A stretch of DNA of 64,000 nt from Cobetia marina (GCF_001720485.1 NZ_CP017114.1:1798001-1862000), one strand, 5' to 3'. Positions 27,404 through 37,447 are shown, counted from the first letter of the stretch. Translations and numbers: made by a program. The notes: generated from the letters alone by a model not told the origin.

Positions 27404-28087
27404 ATGAGCAAGGTTCTGGTGGTAGTGACATCCCACGATACGCTGGGTGACACGGGCAAGAAGACAGGCTTCTGGCTGGAAGAGCTGGCGGCTCCCTACT
27501 ACGTGCTGAAGGATGCCGGTGTCGAGGTGACACTCGCGTCTCCCAAGGGCGGTCAGCCGCCGCTGGACCCGGCAAGCCAGGGCGAGGACTTCCAGACGGA
27601 TGCCACTCGCCGCTTCGACAAGGACACTGCCGCTCAGCAGGACCTCGCCACCACCGCCGTACTGGCAGACATGAAGGTCGAGGACTTCGACGCCATCTTC
27701 TACCCGGGTGGCCACGGCCCGCTGTGGGATCTGACCAACGACGCCGATTCCATCCGTCTGATCGAGCAGTTCCACGCGGCCGGCAAGCCGGTCAGCGCTG
27801 TCTGCCACGCCCCGGCGGTGCTGCTGAATGCCCGCAAGCCGGATGGCACTCCCTTCGTGGATGGCGTGCATGTCACCGGTTTCACCAATGGCGAAGAAGA
27901 GGGTGTCGGCCTCACTGACGTCGTGCCGTTCCTGGTGGAAGAGGCGCTGCAGCAGAAGGGTGGCATCTATGAGAAGAAGGACGACTTCACCTCCTACGCC
28001 ATCCAGGATGGGCTGGTCATCACCGGTCAGAACCCGATGTCGTCTGAAGGCGTCGCGGAACTGCTGCTCAAGAGTCTCGAGCAATAA
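27404..28087 (+). CDS. DJ-1/PfpI family protein (glyoxalase III / chaperone-like)
   Basis: The 227-residue DJ-1 superfamily protein has the nucleophile elbow AVCHAPAVLL with the reactive Cys near residue 133, and YPGGHGPLWDL with a conserved Gly-His pair. This pattern fits the HchA-like subgroup that removes methylglyoxal or deglycates proteins, rather than a true protease. The start follows AAAGGAGAGC. Together with the neighbouring SDR it suggests reactive-carbonyl detoxification under LysR control. Confidence 0.87.
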   Translation: MSKVLVVVTSHDTLGDTGKKTGFWLEELAAPYYVLKDAGVEVTLASPKGGQPPLDPASQGEDFQTDATRRFDKDTAAQQDLATTAVLADMKVEDFDAIFYPGGHGPLWDLTNDADSIRLIEQFHAAGKPVSAVCHAPAVLLNARKPDGTPFVDGVHVTGFTNGEEEGVGLTDVVPFLVEEALQQKGGIYEKKDDFTSYAIQDGLVITGQNPMSSEGVAELLLKSLEQ

Positions 28088-28163
28088 GCGCCCTGAGCGA
28101 CAAGCACTTCGAGATACAGGCACCTCATGATTCGGGCGCTGCCTGATCTGACGAGTGCATGAA

Positions 28164-28197
28164 AAAAGCCGCTACCGGTCATCCGGTAGCGGCTTTT
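28164..28197. terminator. Bidirectional terminator between DJ-1 gene and guanidine operon
   Basis: AAAAGCCGCTACCGG / CCGGTAGCGGCTTTT forms a 15-bp stem with a 4-base loop and A/T tracts on both sides. It serves the DJ-1 gene (+) and the allophanate hydrolase end (-). Confidence 0.9.
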
Positions 28198-28244
28198 GCG
28201 TGTCTGGCATCCAGCTTCGACGAGAGGTTGTCAGCGAGTGCGGA

Positions 28245-30077
28245 TCACCCGCGCTCCACCCAGGCCTTCCAGCCGCCGTACTCGCTGATGTCCGTCATCG
28301 GTACGCCACTGTCAGCGGAGACCGAGCAGATGAAGCCTGAGACCCAGCGGCCGTCCTCGAGCTCGATCTGGCCCAGTCCCAGCGGGAAGGGGATGCCGGC
28401 GAGGAAGCTGCCGACACTGGCGATGGGCAGTGACCAGACTTCCAGCGCGATGCTGGTACCGTCCTCTGGCGCGCGCAGCATGGCCGGTTTGGCGGGTGTG
28501 GCGTCATCCAGTTGATAGAGGCGGTAGCGGGGGGCGCTGTGAGTACGGGCGACCAGGCGGGCATCGCGCTGGGTGAGCTGGTGATTGAGCGGCATGCCAG
28601 TGAGATGCGCACCGCAGACCGCGATCTCGAGCCGGCCATTCTTCGCCATCGGCAGATCGCTGTCGGCGAGGCGTGCCTGGGGACGGGCAACGGCGCTGGC
28701 CCCCAGCGGCAGCGAGAATTCCTTCTCGAGCAGCCGCGCGATGCTCAGCAGTTGCAGGTCTTCGAAGGCGGGCGCGAACAGCGTCACACCGCCGGGCAGA
28801 CCCTGGCTGTTGAAGCCGACCGGCACGGCCAGTGCGCTAAGATCCAGCAGGTTCATGAAGTTGGTCCAGGTGCCCAGTTCCGAATTGACCGCGATCGGTG
28901 CCTCGGCCAGCTCCGCCTTGGTCGGCAGGCGCGGCGTGGTCGGGGCCAGCATCACGTCCACCTGCGCGAGCAGGGCATCGGCCTGACGGCGGTATTCGGC
29001 CAGCTGATAGCGGGCATCGAAGGCATCCACGGCCAGCGGCGTGGCGCCGCCGAGGGTGATCTCACGCGTGACCGGATGCAGTGCTTCGGGGTTGCGCTCG
29101 ATCAGCTCGCGCACCGCGTGATAGCGCTCCGCCACCCACGGGCCTTCATACAGCAGACGCGCGGCGGCCAGCAGCGGGCTGCAATCCAGCTCGACCAGCT
29201 CGGCGCCCAGTGCCTTGCACTGACGAATTGCAGCTTCCATGTAGCCGCTGTAATCGGCGTCGGTGTGCCACTGGGTACGCGGCGGCACGCCGATACGCAG
29301 GCCGGTAAGGTCCGGCAGCACACCATAGGCCTGGCCGTGAACGGCGAAGTCATGCTCGCGCGCCCAGCGGTTGTCGGCATCGAACTGTGCGGTGACGGAC
29401 AGCACGCGCGCGGCATCATCACAGCCCAGCGCGAAGATCGAGATGGTATCCAGGGTCGCGCAGGCCGGGACCACGCCGCCCGCGCTGAGCAGGCCGAGGG
29501 TCGGCTTCACGCCGACCAGATTGTTGAAACAGGCCGGCACACGACCGGAGCCCGCCGTGTCCGTGCCCAGCGCGAAGCTGACCTGGCCCTGGGCGGTGAC
29601 GACGGCGGAGCCACTGCTGGAGCCGCCCGGCACATAGGCGGGGTCGAAGGCATTGGCCGGAGTGCCGTAGACCGGCAGGGCCCGCTCACCGACCAGGCCG
29701 GTGGCGAACTGATCCAGATTGGTCTTGCCTATCGGGATGGCACCGGCCGCGATCAGCTGCTTGACCACGAAGGCGTCATCGTCTGGCGTGTAGGCGAATT
29801 CCGGGCAACCGGCGGTAGTGGTCACGCCGGCGAGATCGATGTTGTCCTTGATCGCGAAGGGGATGCCGTAGAGCGGCAGTGACTCGGGCGCCACGTCGTC
29901 CAGACGCGCGAGATAGGGTTCCAGCTGATCTGCGCTCAGGCGGGTGATCCAGGCGGCGTCTTGTTCGGGCTGCGCGGCCAGCAGTTCATTCACCAGCTGG
30001 CGTGGCGTCAGCTCTCCGGCCTGATAGGCCTTGCTCAGCGCCGTGATGCTCAGGTTGTGCGGGGTATGGGTCATCAT
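28245..30077 (-). CDS. atzF: Allophanate hydrolase
   Basis: The 610-residue protein has an N-terminal amidase-signature domain: Lys77 in FAIKDN, the GGSSSGSAV loop near 151-158, and Ser177 in GTDTAGSG. The allophanate-hydrolase C-terminal domain occupies about residues 470-610. It splits allophanate to ammonia and CO2, the last step of the guanidine/urea carboxylase route. ATG at 30077 overlaps the carboxylase stop (TGATG) and follows GGAG; a GTG one codon earlier is less likely. It ends the operon, followed by a terminator. Confidence 0.9.
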   Translation of the reverse strand: MMTHTPHNLSITALSKAYQAGELTPRQLVNELLAAQPEQDAAWITRLSADQLEPYLARLDDVAPESLPLYGIPFAIKDNIDLAGVTTTAGCPEFAYTPDDDAFVVKQLIAAGAIPIGKTNLDQFATGLVGERALPVYGTPANAFDPAYVPGGSSSGSAVVTAQGQVSFALGTDTAGSGRVPACFNNLVGVKPTLGLLSAGGVVPACATLDTISIFALGCDDAARVLSVTAQFDADNRWAREHDFAVHGQAYGVLPDLTGLRIGVPPRTQWHTDADYSGYMEAAIRQCKALGAELVELDCSPLLAAARLLYEGPWVAERYHAVRELIERNPEALHPVTREITLGGATPLAVDAFDARYQLAEYRRQADALLAQVDVMLAPTTPRLPTKAELAEAPIAVNSELGTWTNFMNLLDLSALAVPVGFNSQGLPGGVTLFAPAFEDLQLLSIARLLEKEFSLPLGASAVARPQARLADSDLPMAKNGRLEIAVCGAHLTGMPLNHQLTQRDARLVARTHSAPRYRLYQLDDATPAKPAMLRAPEDGTSIALEVWSLPIASVGSFLAGIPFPLGLGQIELEDGRWVSGFICSVSADSGVPMTDISEYGGWKAWVERG

Positions 30078-33000
30078 CACAGCGTCTCCTCGGAGGACAG
30101 GGTCGATTGGGCGTTGTCTGGTGCGCTGGCATCAGCGGGATCCGTGGTTTCCACGGCGGTCGACAGCACGATCAGCGGCTGGCCGGGGGCGACGCCGCTG
30201 CCTTCCTTGATCGGCAGGCGAACGACACGGCCTGCGGTGTGGGTGCGAATCTCGACTTCCATCTTCATCGACTCGACCAGCGCCACCACTTGGCCGGCCT
30301 CGACGAGATCGCCCTCGGCGACCTCCAGCTTCCACAGGCTGCCGGTGACCGGTGTCTCGATCCCCAGCTCGTCATCGCTCAGGCTGTCGGCTTCCTGCAC
30401 CTCGTTGATCTGATCCTCGAAGGTGAACTGGCCGCGTGCATGCCAGTCGTCGATTTCCTGCTGGAAGGCGGCCTGACGGCGTTCACGGAAGGCATCGGTC
30501 TCGGCCTGATGCTCGGCGATCTGCGCCTGATAATCGGCGAGGCGGAAGCGGGTCTTCTCGATCTTCAGGTCGTAACGCCCCTGAGGGTGATCACGACGGA
30601 TCTGCTCAAGCGCCTCATGGCTGACCGGGTGGAAGCGCAGCTGGTCGAACACGCGCAGCAGCCACGGGCTGGTGAAGTGTTCGGTGCGGCGATAGCGATT
30701 CCACATCTGCAGCGTGCGGCCGACGAACTGATAGCCGCCCGGACCTTCCATGCCATAGACGCACAGATAGGCGCCGCCGATGCCCACCGAGTTCTCCGCG
30801 GTCCAGGTGCGTGCCGGGTTGTACTTGGTGGTCACCAGGCGCTGGCGCGGGTCCAGCGGCGTGGCCACCGGCGCGCCGAGATAGACATCGCCGAGGCCCA
30901 TCACCAGATAGCGGGCGTTGAGCACCGTCTCGCGCACCGCCGCCTCATCGGCGAGGCCATTGATGCGGCGAATGAATTCCAGGTTGCTCGGGCACCAGGG
31001 GGCGTCCGGGCGCACCGAGCGTTGGTACTTGTCGATGGCCTGCTGACACGCCGGGTCATCCCAGGACAGCGGCAGGTGCACGGTGCGCGCCTCGATCTCG
31101 ATGTCCTCGACATCCTTGAGCGCGACTTCGGCCTGTTCGAGGTGCGTCATCAGCGTGGCGAGGGCAAGCTTGCGCGGGTCGTAATGCAGCTGCAGAGAGC
31201 GGATGCCCGGTGTCATCTCCATCAGGCCGGGCAGCGGATGCTCCTTGAGCCACAGCATCCAGGCGTGGGCGCGAAAGCGCAGCGCGATATCCAGCTCCAT
31301 CTGGCCGAATTCGATCAGCAGGAATTCATCCCCGGCGCGGCGATAGACGATCTGCTCGCCGCCTTGCTCGGCGCTCAGGCGCTTGAGTACTGGGGAGTCG
31401 TCCGGACGCGGACGTTGCTCGGCGATGGCGCTCAGCGTGGTGCTGGTCGCCGCCAGAGGTGACTCCAGTGCGTCGAGCTGGCCACTGGCGAGGGCCGCGA
31501 TCACGGCGTCCTGCTGCACCTCGATGGTGCGGGCCTCATCCAGAGTCAGCGCGACGAAGCGGATGCGATCACCGGCGGCCAGCTGGCCCAGCTTCCAGCG
31601 TTCCGCGCGCACCACGGTGGCCGGACACACGAAACCGCCCAGCGACGGGCCGTCCGGGCCGAGGATGACTGGCATGTCGCCGGTGAAGTCGATGGTGCCG
31701 AAGGCGTAGGCGTTGTCGTGAATGTTGGAGGGATGCAGACCGGCCTCGCCGCCGTCGGCACGCGCCCACTGGGGACGCGGGCCGATCAGACGCACGCCGG
31801 TGCGGCTGGAGTTGTAGTGCACTTCCCAGCGGTGGCCGAAGAAGGTGCTGATGTCGTCTTCGGTGAAGAAGTCCGGCGCACCGTGCGGGCCGTAGAGCAC
31901 GCCGATCTGCCATTCGCGACCTGAGGTCTTGCCCTGCGCATTATCGATAATGCTAGCGCCCTGCGGGATCAGCGCCTCGGGCAGCCGGGTCAGGGCGGGC
32001 TGGGGGCACTCGGCGAGATCAGCCAGCGGCAGGGTGTCGCCACTGCGCAGGGCACGTCCGGCATGGCCGCCGAACTGGCCCAGGGTGAAGGTCGCGCGCG
32101 AGCCCAGATACTGCGGGCAGTCGATGCCACCGGCGATCAGCAGATAGCTGCGCGCGCCGGCGGCCACCTTGCCCAGGCTCAGGGTGCTGCCAGCGGCGAT
32201 CTCATGCACCTGCCACAGGGCAAGGTCGTGTGTCGCGGTGTCATCGGAGCCGCCTTCAAGTGCTGGAGCGGAAAGCGTGGCGGGCAACGGCGCACCGGCC
32301 AGCACCACGCGCGTGGCGCGGTGGAAGTGCAGCGTCGGGCCGTTGAGGGTGATCTCGAGACCTGCGGTATCGGCCGCGTTGCCCAGCAGCGCATTGCCGA
32401 GACGGAAGGCGTAGTCATCGAAGGGGCCGGAGGGCGGCACGCCCACATCCCAATGCCCCTGGCGACCCGGCATGTCCTGCACGGTGGTCAGGGTGCCGGG
32501 GACGATCACTTCAAACGTCGGTGCGGCCCACTCGAGACCTTCCAGCCAGCGGGTGTAGATCTCGACATTGCGGAAGCGCGGGTCTTCCAGCAGGTGCGAC
32601 AGCCACTGGCGGTTGGTCTCGATGCCGTAGAGGCGAGAGGCGGCCAGTGCCCTGGAGAGATCGCCGCGTGCCTGCTCGCGAGTCGGGGCGTGCACCATCA
32701 CCTTGGCCAGCATCGGGTCGAACCACGCGGGGACCTCGAAGCCGGCCTCGATGGAGTGATCCACCCGCAGCAGGCTGTCCTCGGCGAGGGCGGCGGTCAC
32801 GGCGTCATTGGCGAACTCCACCTCGGTGAGCAGGCCGCTGGAAGGGCGGAAGTCGTGCTGCGGATTCTCGGCATACACCCGTGCCTGCATGGCGTGGCCG
32901 CGGGGCGTCAGCGGCGCGACCCGCTCGCGCAGGTTGCCCAGTTCGCCGGCGCCCAGCTTGAGCATCCAGGCGACGATGTCCACGTTCCACACCAACTCCG

Positions 33001-33898
33001 TGACACCGTGCTCGACCTGCAGGCGCGTATTGACCTCCAGGAAGTAGAAGGCCTGACGCTCGGCGTCATAGATGAATTCGACGGTACCGGCACTGCGGTA
33101 ATTGACGGCTTCGCCCAGGCGGATGGCGGTGGCGATCATGTCGTCGCGAACGCGCTCGGGCAGGTCGGGTGCCGGGCATTCCTCGATGACCTTCTGGTGG
33201 CGGCGCTGACTGGAGCAGTCGCGCTCGCCCAGCGCGATCACCGTGCCTTCACCATCCCCGAACAGCTGCACTTCCAGGTGACGGGCGCGGGCGATGTACG
33301 CCTCCAGGAAGACGCCGCCATCCCCGAAGTTGCGCTCGCCCAGACCCTTGACCGAATCGAAGGCACGGCTGAGGGAGGCGTCATCCTCACACACCTGCAT
33401 GCCGATGCCGCCGCCGCCGGCGGTGGACTTGAGCATCACCGGATAGCCGATACGGGCGGCCTCGCTCAGTGCGCTCTCGACATCGTCCAGCAGGCCGGTA
33501 CCGGGTACCAGCGGCACACCGGCATTCTCGGCGATGGTGCGCGCTTCGTGCTTGAGGCCGAAGGCGTGGATCTGCTCGACGGTCGGGCCGAGGAAGACCA
33601 GGCCGGCGGCGTCACAGGCCTGGATGAAGCGGGTGTTCTCGGACAGGAAACCATAGCCCGGGTGCACGGCCTGGGCGCCACTCTCGCGGGCGATGGCGAT
33701 CAGCTTGTCGATGTCGAGATAGGTCTCGGCGGCGGCACCTTCGCCGAGGCTGTAGGCGTCATCGGCCTCGCGCACGAAGGGGGATTCACGATCGGCTTCT
33801 GCGTAGACGGCGACGCTCTGGACACCGAGGGCACGCAGCGTGCGCTGGATTCGGGTGGCGATGGCGCCACGGTTGGCAATCAGGACCTTGTGGAACAT
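30077..33898 (-). CDS. Biotin-dependent guanidine/urea carboxylase
   Basis: The 1273-residue multidomain enzyme has a biotin carboxylase N-domain (KVLIANRGAIATRI), ATP-grasp (KSTAGGGGIGM, FLEVNTRLQVEHGVTE) and a biotin carboxylase C-domain to about residue 450. KipA/KipI-like carboxyltransferase domains span about 460-1080, and a terminal biotinyl domain carries ESMKMEVEI with the biotin Lys near residue 1212. Annotated families call this urea carboxylase. The neighbouring DUF1989 pair and the guanidine-I riboswitch make guanidine the likely true substrate. An Asp in GGIDCPQ (about residue 593) lies in the substrate-site region. ATG at 33898 follows AAGGATGA. Confidence 0.88.
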   Translation of the reverse strand: MFHKVLIANRGAIATRIQRTLRALGVQSVAVYAEADRESPFVREADDAYSLGEGAAAETYLDIDKLIAIARESGAQAVHPGYGFLSENTRFIQACDAAGLVFLGPTVEQIHAFGLKHEARTIAENAGVPLVPGTGLLDDVESALSEAARIGYPVMLKSTAGGGGIGMQVCEDDASLSRAFDSVKGLGERNFGDGGVFLEAYIARARHLEVQLFGDGEGTVIALGERDCSSQRRHQKVIEECPAPDLPERVRDDMIATAIRLGEAVNYRSAGTVEFIYDAERQAFYFLEVNTRLQVEHGVTELVWNVDIVAWMLKLGAGELGNLRERVAPLTPRGHAMQARVYAENPQHDFRPSSGLLTEVEFANDAVTAALAEDSLLRVDHSIEAGFEVPAWFDPMLAKVMVHAPTREQARGDLSRALAASRLYGIETNRQWLSHLLEDPRFRNVEIYTRWLEGLEWAAPTFEVIVPGTLTTVQDMPGRQGHWDVGVPPSGPFDDYAFRLGNALLGNAADTAGLEITLNGPTLHFHRATRVVLAGAPLPATLSAPALEGGSDDTATHDLALWQVHEIAAGSTLSLGKVAAGARSYLLIAGGIDCPQYLGSRATFTLGQFGGHAGRALRSGDTLPLADLAECPQPALTRLPEALIPQGASIIDNAQGKTSGREWQIGVLYGPHGAPDFFTEDDISTFFGHRWEVHYNSSRTGVRLIGPRPQWARADGGEAGLHPSNIHDNAYAFGTIDFTGDMPVILGPDGPSLGGFVCPATVVRAERWKLGQLAAGDRIRFVALTLDEARTIEVQQDAVIAALASGQLDALESPLAATSTTLSAIAEQRPRPDDSPVLKRLSAEQGGEQIVYRRAGDEFLLIEFGQMELDIALRFRAHAWMLWLKEHPLPGLMEMTPGIRSLQLHYDPRKLALATLMTHLEQAEVALKDVEDIEIEARTVHLPLSWDDPACQQAIDKYQRSVRPDAPWCPSNLEFIRRINGLADEAAVRETVLNARYLVMGLGDVYLGAPVATPLDPRQRLVTTKYNPARTWTAENSVGIGGAYLCVYGMEGPGGYQFVGRTLQMWNRYRRTEHFTSPWLLRVFDQLRFHPVSHEALEQIRRDHPQGRYDLKIEKTRFRLADYQAQIAEHQAETDAFRERRQAAFQQEIDDWHARGQFTFEDQINEVQEADSLSDDELGIETPVTGSLWKLEVAEGDLVEAGQVVALVESMKMEVEIRTHTAGRVVRLPIKEGSGVAPGQPLIVLSTAVETTDPADASAPDNAQSTLSSEETL

Positions 33899-34076
33899 GA
33901 CGGAGTCATCCTTCCGGCGGCGGGTCGTCCCGCCTTCAAACTGTGAGCTGCCGGTCGTCCGGTAGCCGGGCAGAGCCTTGGGGGCTGACGAGTGATGCAA
34001 GAGAGATGACATCGTCAGGTGGGGCTCGGCCGTTTCTTGTCGTATGCGTGTTCGAAAGCGTCGCTGTCAGCTCGGC

Positions 34077-34102
34077 GGCTCAGCTCAGTGGCTCAGCTCA
34101 GT
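34077..34102. repeat. Tandem 13-bp duplication over the stop of a DUF1989 gene
   Basis: GGCTCAGCTCAGT occurs twice head to tail, spanning the stop codon of the minus-strand gene at 34093. Confidence 0.85.
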
Positions 34103-34803
34103 GGCGAGTCGCTGATGCGGATGGCGACCGGTGTCGGGTCATAGCCGTTGCAGGGGTTGTTGAGCTGCGGGCAGTTGGAGAGCAGCACGTAGACGTCACG
34201 TTCGGCGACCATCTCGACGTACTTGCCCGGGGCGGACAGGCCGTCCTCGAAGCTCAGGCCGCCATCGGCGGTGACCGGCACGTTCATGAAGAAGTTGATG
34301 TTGTGGCCGATGTCGCGCTTGGTCAGGTCGTACTTCGGGTAGCGGGCGATGGCCAGCATCCAGTTGTCACGACAGGAGTGCATGTGACGCTTCTCCAGGT
34401 CGTAACGCACGGTGTTGGACTCGCTGGAACAGGCACCGCCCAGGGTGTCATGACGGCCACAGGTATCACCGGTGATGGTCAGCAGCGCACGGCCACGGGT
34501 GGAATACAGCACCGTGCCGGTGGTCAGGTAGACCTTGCCCTGCTCGCGCACGGTGTCCATCGCGCTGTAGCGCTCGGCGGTGTCGTCGGCCGAGAAGAAC
34601 AGGGTGTCGGCGGCCTGATTGCCGTGCAGGTCAGTGATGCGCAGGTGCTGACCGGCGCGCACCAGGCCGATGAAGTGATCGCCGGCCTCGACGGTGCGCT
34701 CAAGCTCGCGCGGCTGCTGTGCGGGGTCTGCGTAGCTCAGCGGGGCGTCGTCCGTCGTGGCCGGGGTGTGGGCATGGGGGTGTTCAAGCGTCGAGGTGCA
34801 CAT
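34093..34803 (-). CDS. DUF1989 protein, carboxyguanidine deiminase-type subunit (urea amidolyase-associated protein)
   Basis: The 236-residue DUF1989 protein includes [10 protein letters not shown], a metal- or substrate-site-like [20 protein letters not shown] and a terminal [17 protein letters not shown]. Published work on guanidine operons assigns the paired DUF1989 proteins to a heteromeric carboxyguanidine deiminase that converts carboxyguanidine to allophanate; that role is inferred here from context. The ATG at 34803 has AAGGAC ahead; an upstream ATG at 34827 is less well placed. Its partner is the next gene upstream. Confidence 0.82.
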   Translation of the reverse strand: MCTSTLEHPHAHTPATTDDAPLSYADPAQQPRELERTVEAGDHFIGLVRAGQHLRITDLHGNQAADTLFFSADDTAERYSAMDTVREQGKVYLTTGTVLYSTRGRALLTITGDTCGRHDTLGGACSSESNTVRYDLEKRHMHSCRDNWMLAIARYPKYDLTKRDIGHNINFFMNVPVTADGGLSFEDGLSAPGKYVEMVAERDVYVLLSNCPQLNNPCNGYDPTPVAIRISDSPLS

Positions 34804-34893
34804 GGGATTGTCCTTTGTCCTTGTCATCTTGGGCGTCGTTTCCAGTTGCCACTAGCCCGTCGGCGTGGCGTCCGTCTGCTGTCGGGGAATGCC

Positions 34894-35652
34894 TCAGCCC
34901 GCCAGGTGATAGAGCTGATTGTTGGCGTAGGCGCGGGCATTCTCGGGGCGCGACAGATAGCAGGCGTCGTGCTCGTCCATCGGTGTCGCGGTGCCGAAGG
35001 TCATGTCCACGCCGCGCAGCGGATATTCCTCGGCGGGGTCCAGCGGATGCGGACAGGTGTGCAGCATGACGAGGGTGTCCATCTCGAAGCGCAGGGTGAC
35101 GCTGTCGCCGGCGGCGCAGTGGTCCGCGACGTAGTGCAGGTTGGCGTCTTCATCGGCGCGCACGCGGGAGAACAGATTGAGGTTGGCGCACAGGTCGCGC
35201 TCGCTCAGGCCGTACTTGGCCATCTCGATCAGCAGGCTGTCGTGGCCGCTGGGCGTGAAGTCATTGAAGGCCTGCTGGTAAGCCTTCTTGTGCCAGCCCT
35301 TGGCGGCGAAGTGCTGCTCCATCAGGTTGCCGCTGGCGCTGTCATGCCAGCCGAGATCATCCTGGATGATGGAGGCGAAGATGCGGCCCATGTCGGAATA
35401 CAGGCAGTGCCCTTCGGTGAGGCGGAAGGTGTGCTGACCCTTGAGGGTGTCCGGCAGATTGAGGCGCTCAAGCAGATCCAGCGGGTTGTACATCACCAGG
35501 CCGACATTGGCGTTGGCCTCGCGGGCGGTCAGCTTGAGCGCGCTGCCACGCGGCATGCGCATCGACCAGTGATGGCCGCCGGGCAGATGGGTCTGATACT
35601 TCGCGGTGAAGCTGGCGCGGGCGGTGGTTGCGGCATCAAGCGGTATGTTCAT
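34894..35652 (-). CDS. DUF1989 protein, carboxyguanidine deiminase-type partner subunit
   Basis: The 252-residue DUF1989 paralogue includes HHWSMRMPRG, an MGRIFASIIQDDLGWHDSASG segment, NLNLFSRVRAD and a C-terminal HTCPHPLDP. It lacks some Cys residues of its partner, consistent with a two-subunit enzyme. The start follows GGAGGCC and lies within the end of the ABC ATPase gene, so the genes are translationally linked. Confidence 0.82.
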   Translation of the reverse strand: MNIPLDAATTARASFTAKYQTHLPGGHHWSMRMPRGSALKLTAREANANVGLVMYNPLDLLERLNLPDTLKGQHTFRLTEGHCLYSDMGRIFASIIQDDLGWHDSASGNLMEQHFAAKGWHKKAYQQAFNDFTPSGHDSLLIEMAKYGLSERDLCANLNLFSRVRADEDANLHYVADHCAAGDSVTLRFEMDTLVMLHTCPHPLDPAEEYPLRGVDMTFGTATPMDEHDACYLSRPENARAYANNQLYHLAG

Positions 35653-36517
35653 TGATTTGGCCTCCGGTGAGAGTGGCTTGGGAAACGGAGTGGGCTGGCG
35701 TCGTCAGCGTTTCGTGCTCGGGCGTCGGTTGGTCAGCGCTCGTTTGGACAGAGCTCGTTTGGACAGAGCCCGGCTGCTGAGACGACACCTTGGTCTTGCT
35801 GCGCTCGGTGGGCAGGTCGTAGGTGATGGTCGAGCCATAGGCCTGCGGGGCCTGCGGGTCGACACGCACCTTGTCGAACACCCAGACGCGCGAGCCCAGC
35901 TCGAACGCTTCTTTCAGGTCGTGGGTGATCATGAAGATGGTCAGCTGCTGCTCTTCCCACAGGCGCAGGATGAGCTGGTGCATGTCCTTGCGGATGCCCG
36001 GGTCCAGCGCGCCGAAGGGCTCATCCAGCAAGAGGATGCGCGGCTTCATCATCAGTGCCTGGGCGATGGCGAGGCGCTGCTGCATGCCGCCGGACAGCTC
36101 ATGCGGGTACTTGTCCAGCGCGTGGGACAGGCCGACTTCTTCAAGGCGCTTCTCGGCGGCGACCCGTGCCTCGCGACGTTTGGCCCCGAACAGCTTGCCG
36201 GTCAGCGGGGCGCGCGCCAGCTCCTCGGCCATGATCACGTTGCCCAGCACCGTGAGGTGCGGGAAGACGGAATACTTCTGGAAGACGATGCCGCGGTCCG
36301 GCCCCGGCTCGCCGGGGATGGGCTTGCCGTCCAGCAGCAGCTCACCGCGCGAGACGCCTTCGGTGCCCAGCAGCAGCTTGAGGAAGGTGGTCTTGCCGCA
36401 GCCCGAGGCGCCGACCAGGGTGATGAATTCCCCGGCCTCGACGGTCAGGTTCATGCGTTCCAGCACCACTTGCTGGCCGTAGTGCTTCTCGAGACCCTTG
36501 GCGTGGATCAGGCTCAT
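35636..36517 (-). CDS. ABC transporter ATPase of the guanidine operon
   Basis: The 293-residue NitT/TauT-type ATPase has Walker A GASGCGKTT (residues about 37-45), the LSGGMQQR signature (about 139-146), and Walker B ILLLDEPFGALD. The C-terminal tail of about 60 residues is Ser/Thr/Gln-rich and contains a 15-bp tandem duplication (35734-35763) giving QTSSVQTS. A good GAGGAG site precedes it. Overlaps the permease gene by 4 bases. Confidence 0.88.
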   Translation of the reverse strand: MSLIHAKGLEKHYGQQVVLERMNLTVEAGEFITLVGASGCGKTTFLKLLLGTEGVSRGELLLDGKPIPGEPGPDRGIVFQKYSVFPHLTVLGNVIMAEELARAPLTGKLFGAKRREARVAAEKRLEEVGLSHALDKYPHELSGGMQQRLAIAQALMMKPRILLLDEPFGALDPGIRKDMHQLILRLWEEQQLTIFMITHDLKEAFELGSRVWVFDKVRVDPQAPQAYGSTITYDLPTERSKTKVSSQQPGSVQTSSVQTSADQPTPEHETLTTPAHSVSQATLTGGQINEHTA

Positions 36518-37338
36518 GATTGGCTCTCCTCAGCGTGGTACCAGGGGAAGGCGCGGGTCGAGACGAGCACCAGCAGACGGTCGAGCAGGAAGGCCAGCAG
36601 CGTGATCCAGGCCACGTAGGGCAGGATGACGTCCATCGCCAGATAGCGGCGCACCAGGAAGATGCGATAGCCGAGGCCGTCCTGGGCGGCGATGGCTTCC
36701 GCGGCGATCAGGAACAGCCAGGCGCTGCCGAGTGCCAGGCGCGTGGCGCTCAGAAGGCGCGGGGTCAGCTGCGGCAGCAGCACGCGGGTCAGCACCTGCC
36801 AGGAGCTGGCGCCCAGGGTCTGGGCCTTGATCAGCTGCTCATCGGGCAGGCGCAGGGCCTGATTCTGCAGGTCGCGAATCAGGAAGGGCGTGATGCCGAT
36901 GACGATCAGCGCGATCTTGGCCAGCTCACCCGTCCCGAAGGCGATGAACAGGATCGGCAGGATCGCCATCGGCGGAATCAGGGACAGCACGGTGATCAGC
37001 GGTGACAGCTTGGCGCGCAGCAGTGGCAGGCCGCCGGTGAGCAGGCCGACGCTCAGGCCAATCAGCGCACTGATCAGCACGCCGGCCAGCAGGCGTTCGA
37101 GGCTGGCGAAGGTGTCGGTCCACAGCGGCAGGTCACCGGTGCGCACGTTGACCTCGGTGGCCAGCTTGGCGAAGGACTCGCCCATGGACGCGAAGGACGG
37201 CAGCAGGCGGTCGTTGGGGTTGTCGAGCAGTCGCTGGTTGGACTGCACGATGTAGAGGATGGCCAGCAGCGCGAAGGGCAGGCCACCGAGCAGCCAGCGG
37301 CCACCACGGGAGGGTGTCAGATTGATCAGGCGTTTCAT
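36514..37338 (-). CDS. ABC transporter permease of the guanidine operon
   Basis: The 274-residue permease has about six membrane helices and a BPD_transp_1 EAA-type loop (LIKAQTLGASSWQVLTRVLLPQ). It belongs to the nitrate/taurine/bicarbonate group and probably imports guanidine or a related cation. The ATG at 37338 follows TGGAG; a longer frame to 37434 would add a polar stretch. Confidence 0.87.
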   Translation of the reverse strand: MKRLINLTPSRGGRWLLGGLPFALLAILYIVQSNQRLLDNPNDRLLPSFASMGESFAKLATEVNVRTGDLPLWTDTFASLERLLAGVLISALIGLSVGLLTGGLPLLRAKLSPLITVLSLIPPMAILPILFIAFGTGELAKIALIVIGITPFLIRDLQNQALRLPDEQLIKAQTLGASSWQVLTRVLLPQLTPRLLSATRLALGSAWLFLIAAEAIAAQDGLGYRIFLVRRYLAMDVILPYVAWITLLAFLLDRLLVLVSTRAFPWYHAEESQS

Positions 37339-37447
37339 GCGCGGGCTCCACGGGTGCGAACGAGAGGTGCGGTCGAGGGAGGCGGTCGGTTCACCAGCCA
37401 CAGAGACAGCTTTCCTGCGGCTGGTGCGCGTCATCCACCGCGTGGCG

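Noticed and set aside
27404..28087. Intracellular protease annotation for the DJ-1 protein
   Set aside because: PfpI-type names suggest proteases, but the sequence pattern and SDR/LysR context fit the glyoxalase/deglycase subgroup better.
32063..33946. 627-codon open frame antisense to the carboxylase
   Set aside because: Shadow of the biotin carboxylase domain; no start context and no recognisable fold.
33943..35655. 570-codon open frame antisense to both DUF1989 genes
   Set aside because: Spans two real genes on the other strand and has Val/Gly/Gln-rich mirror composition.
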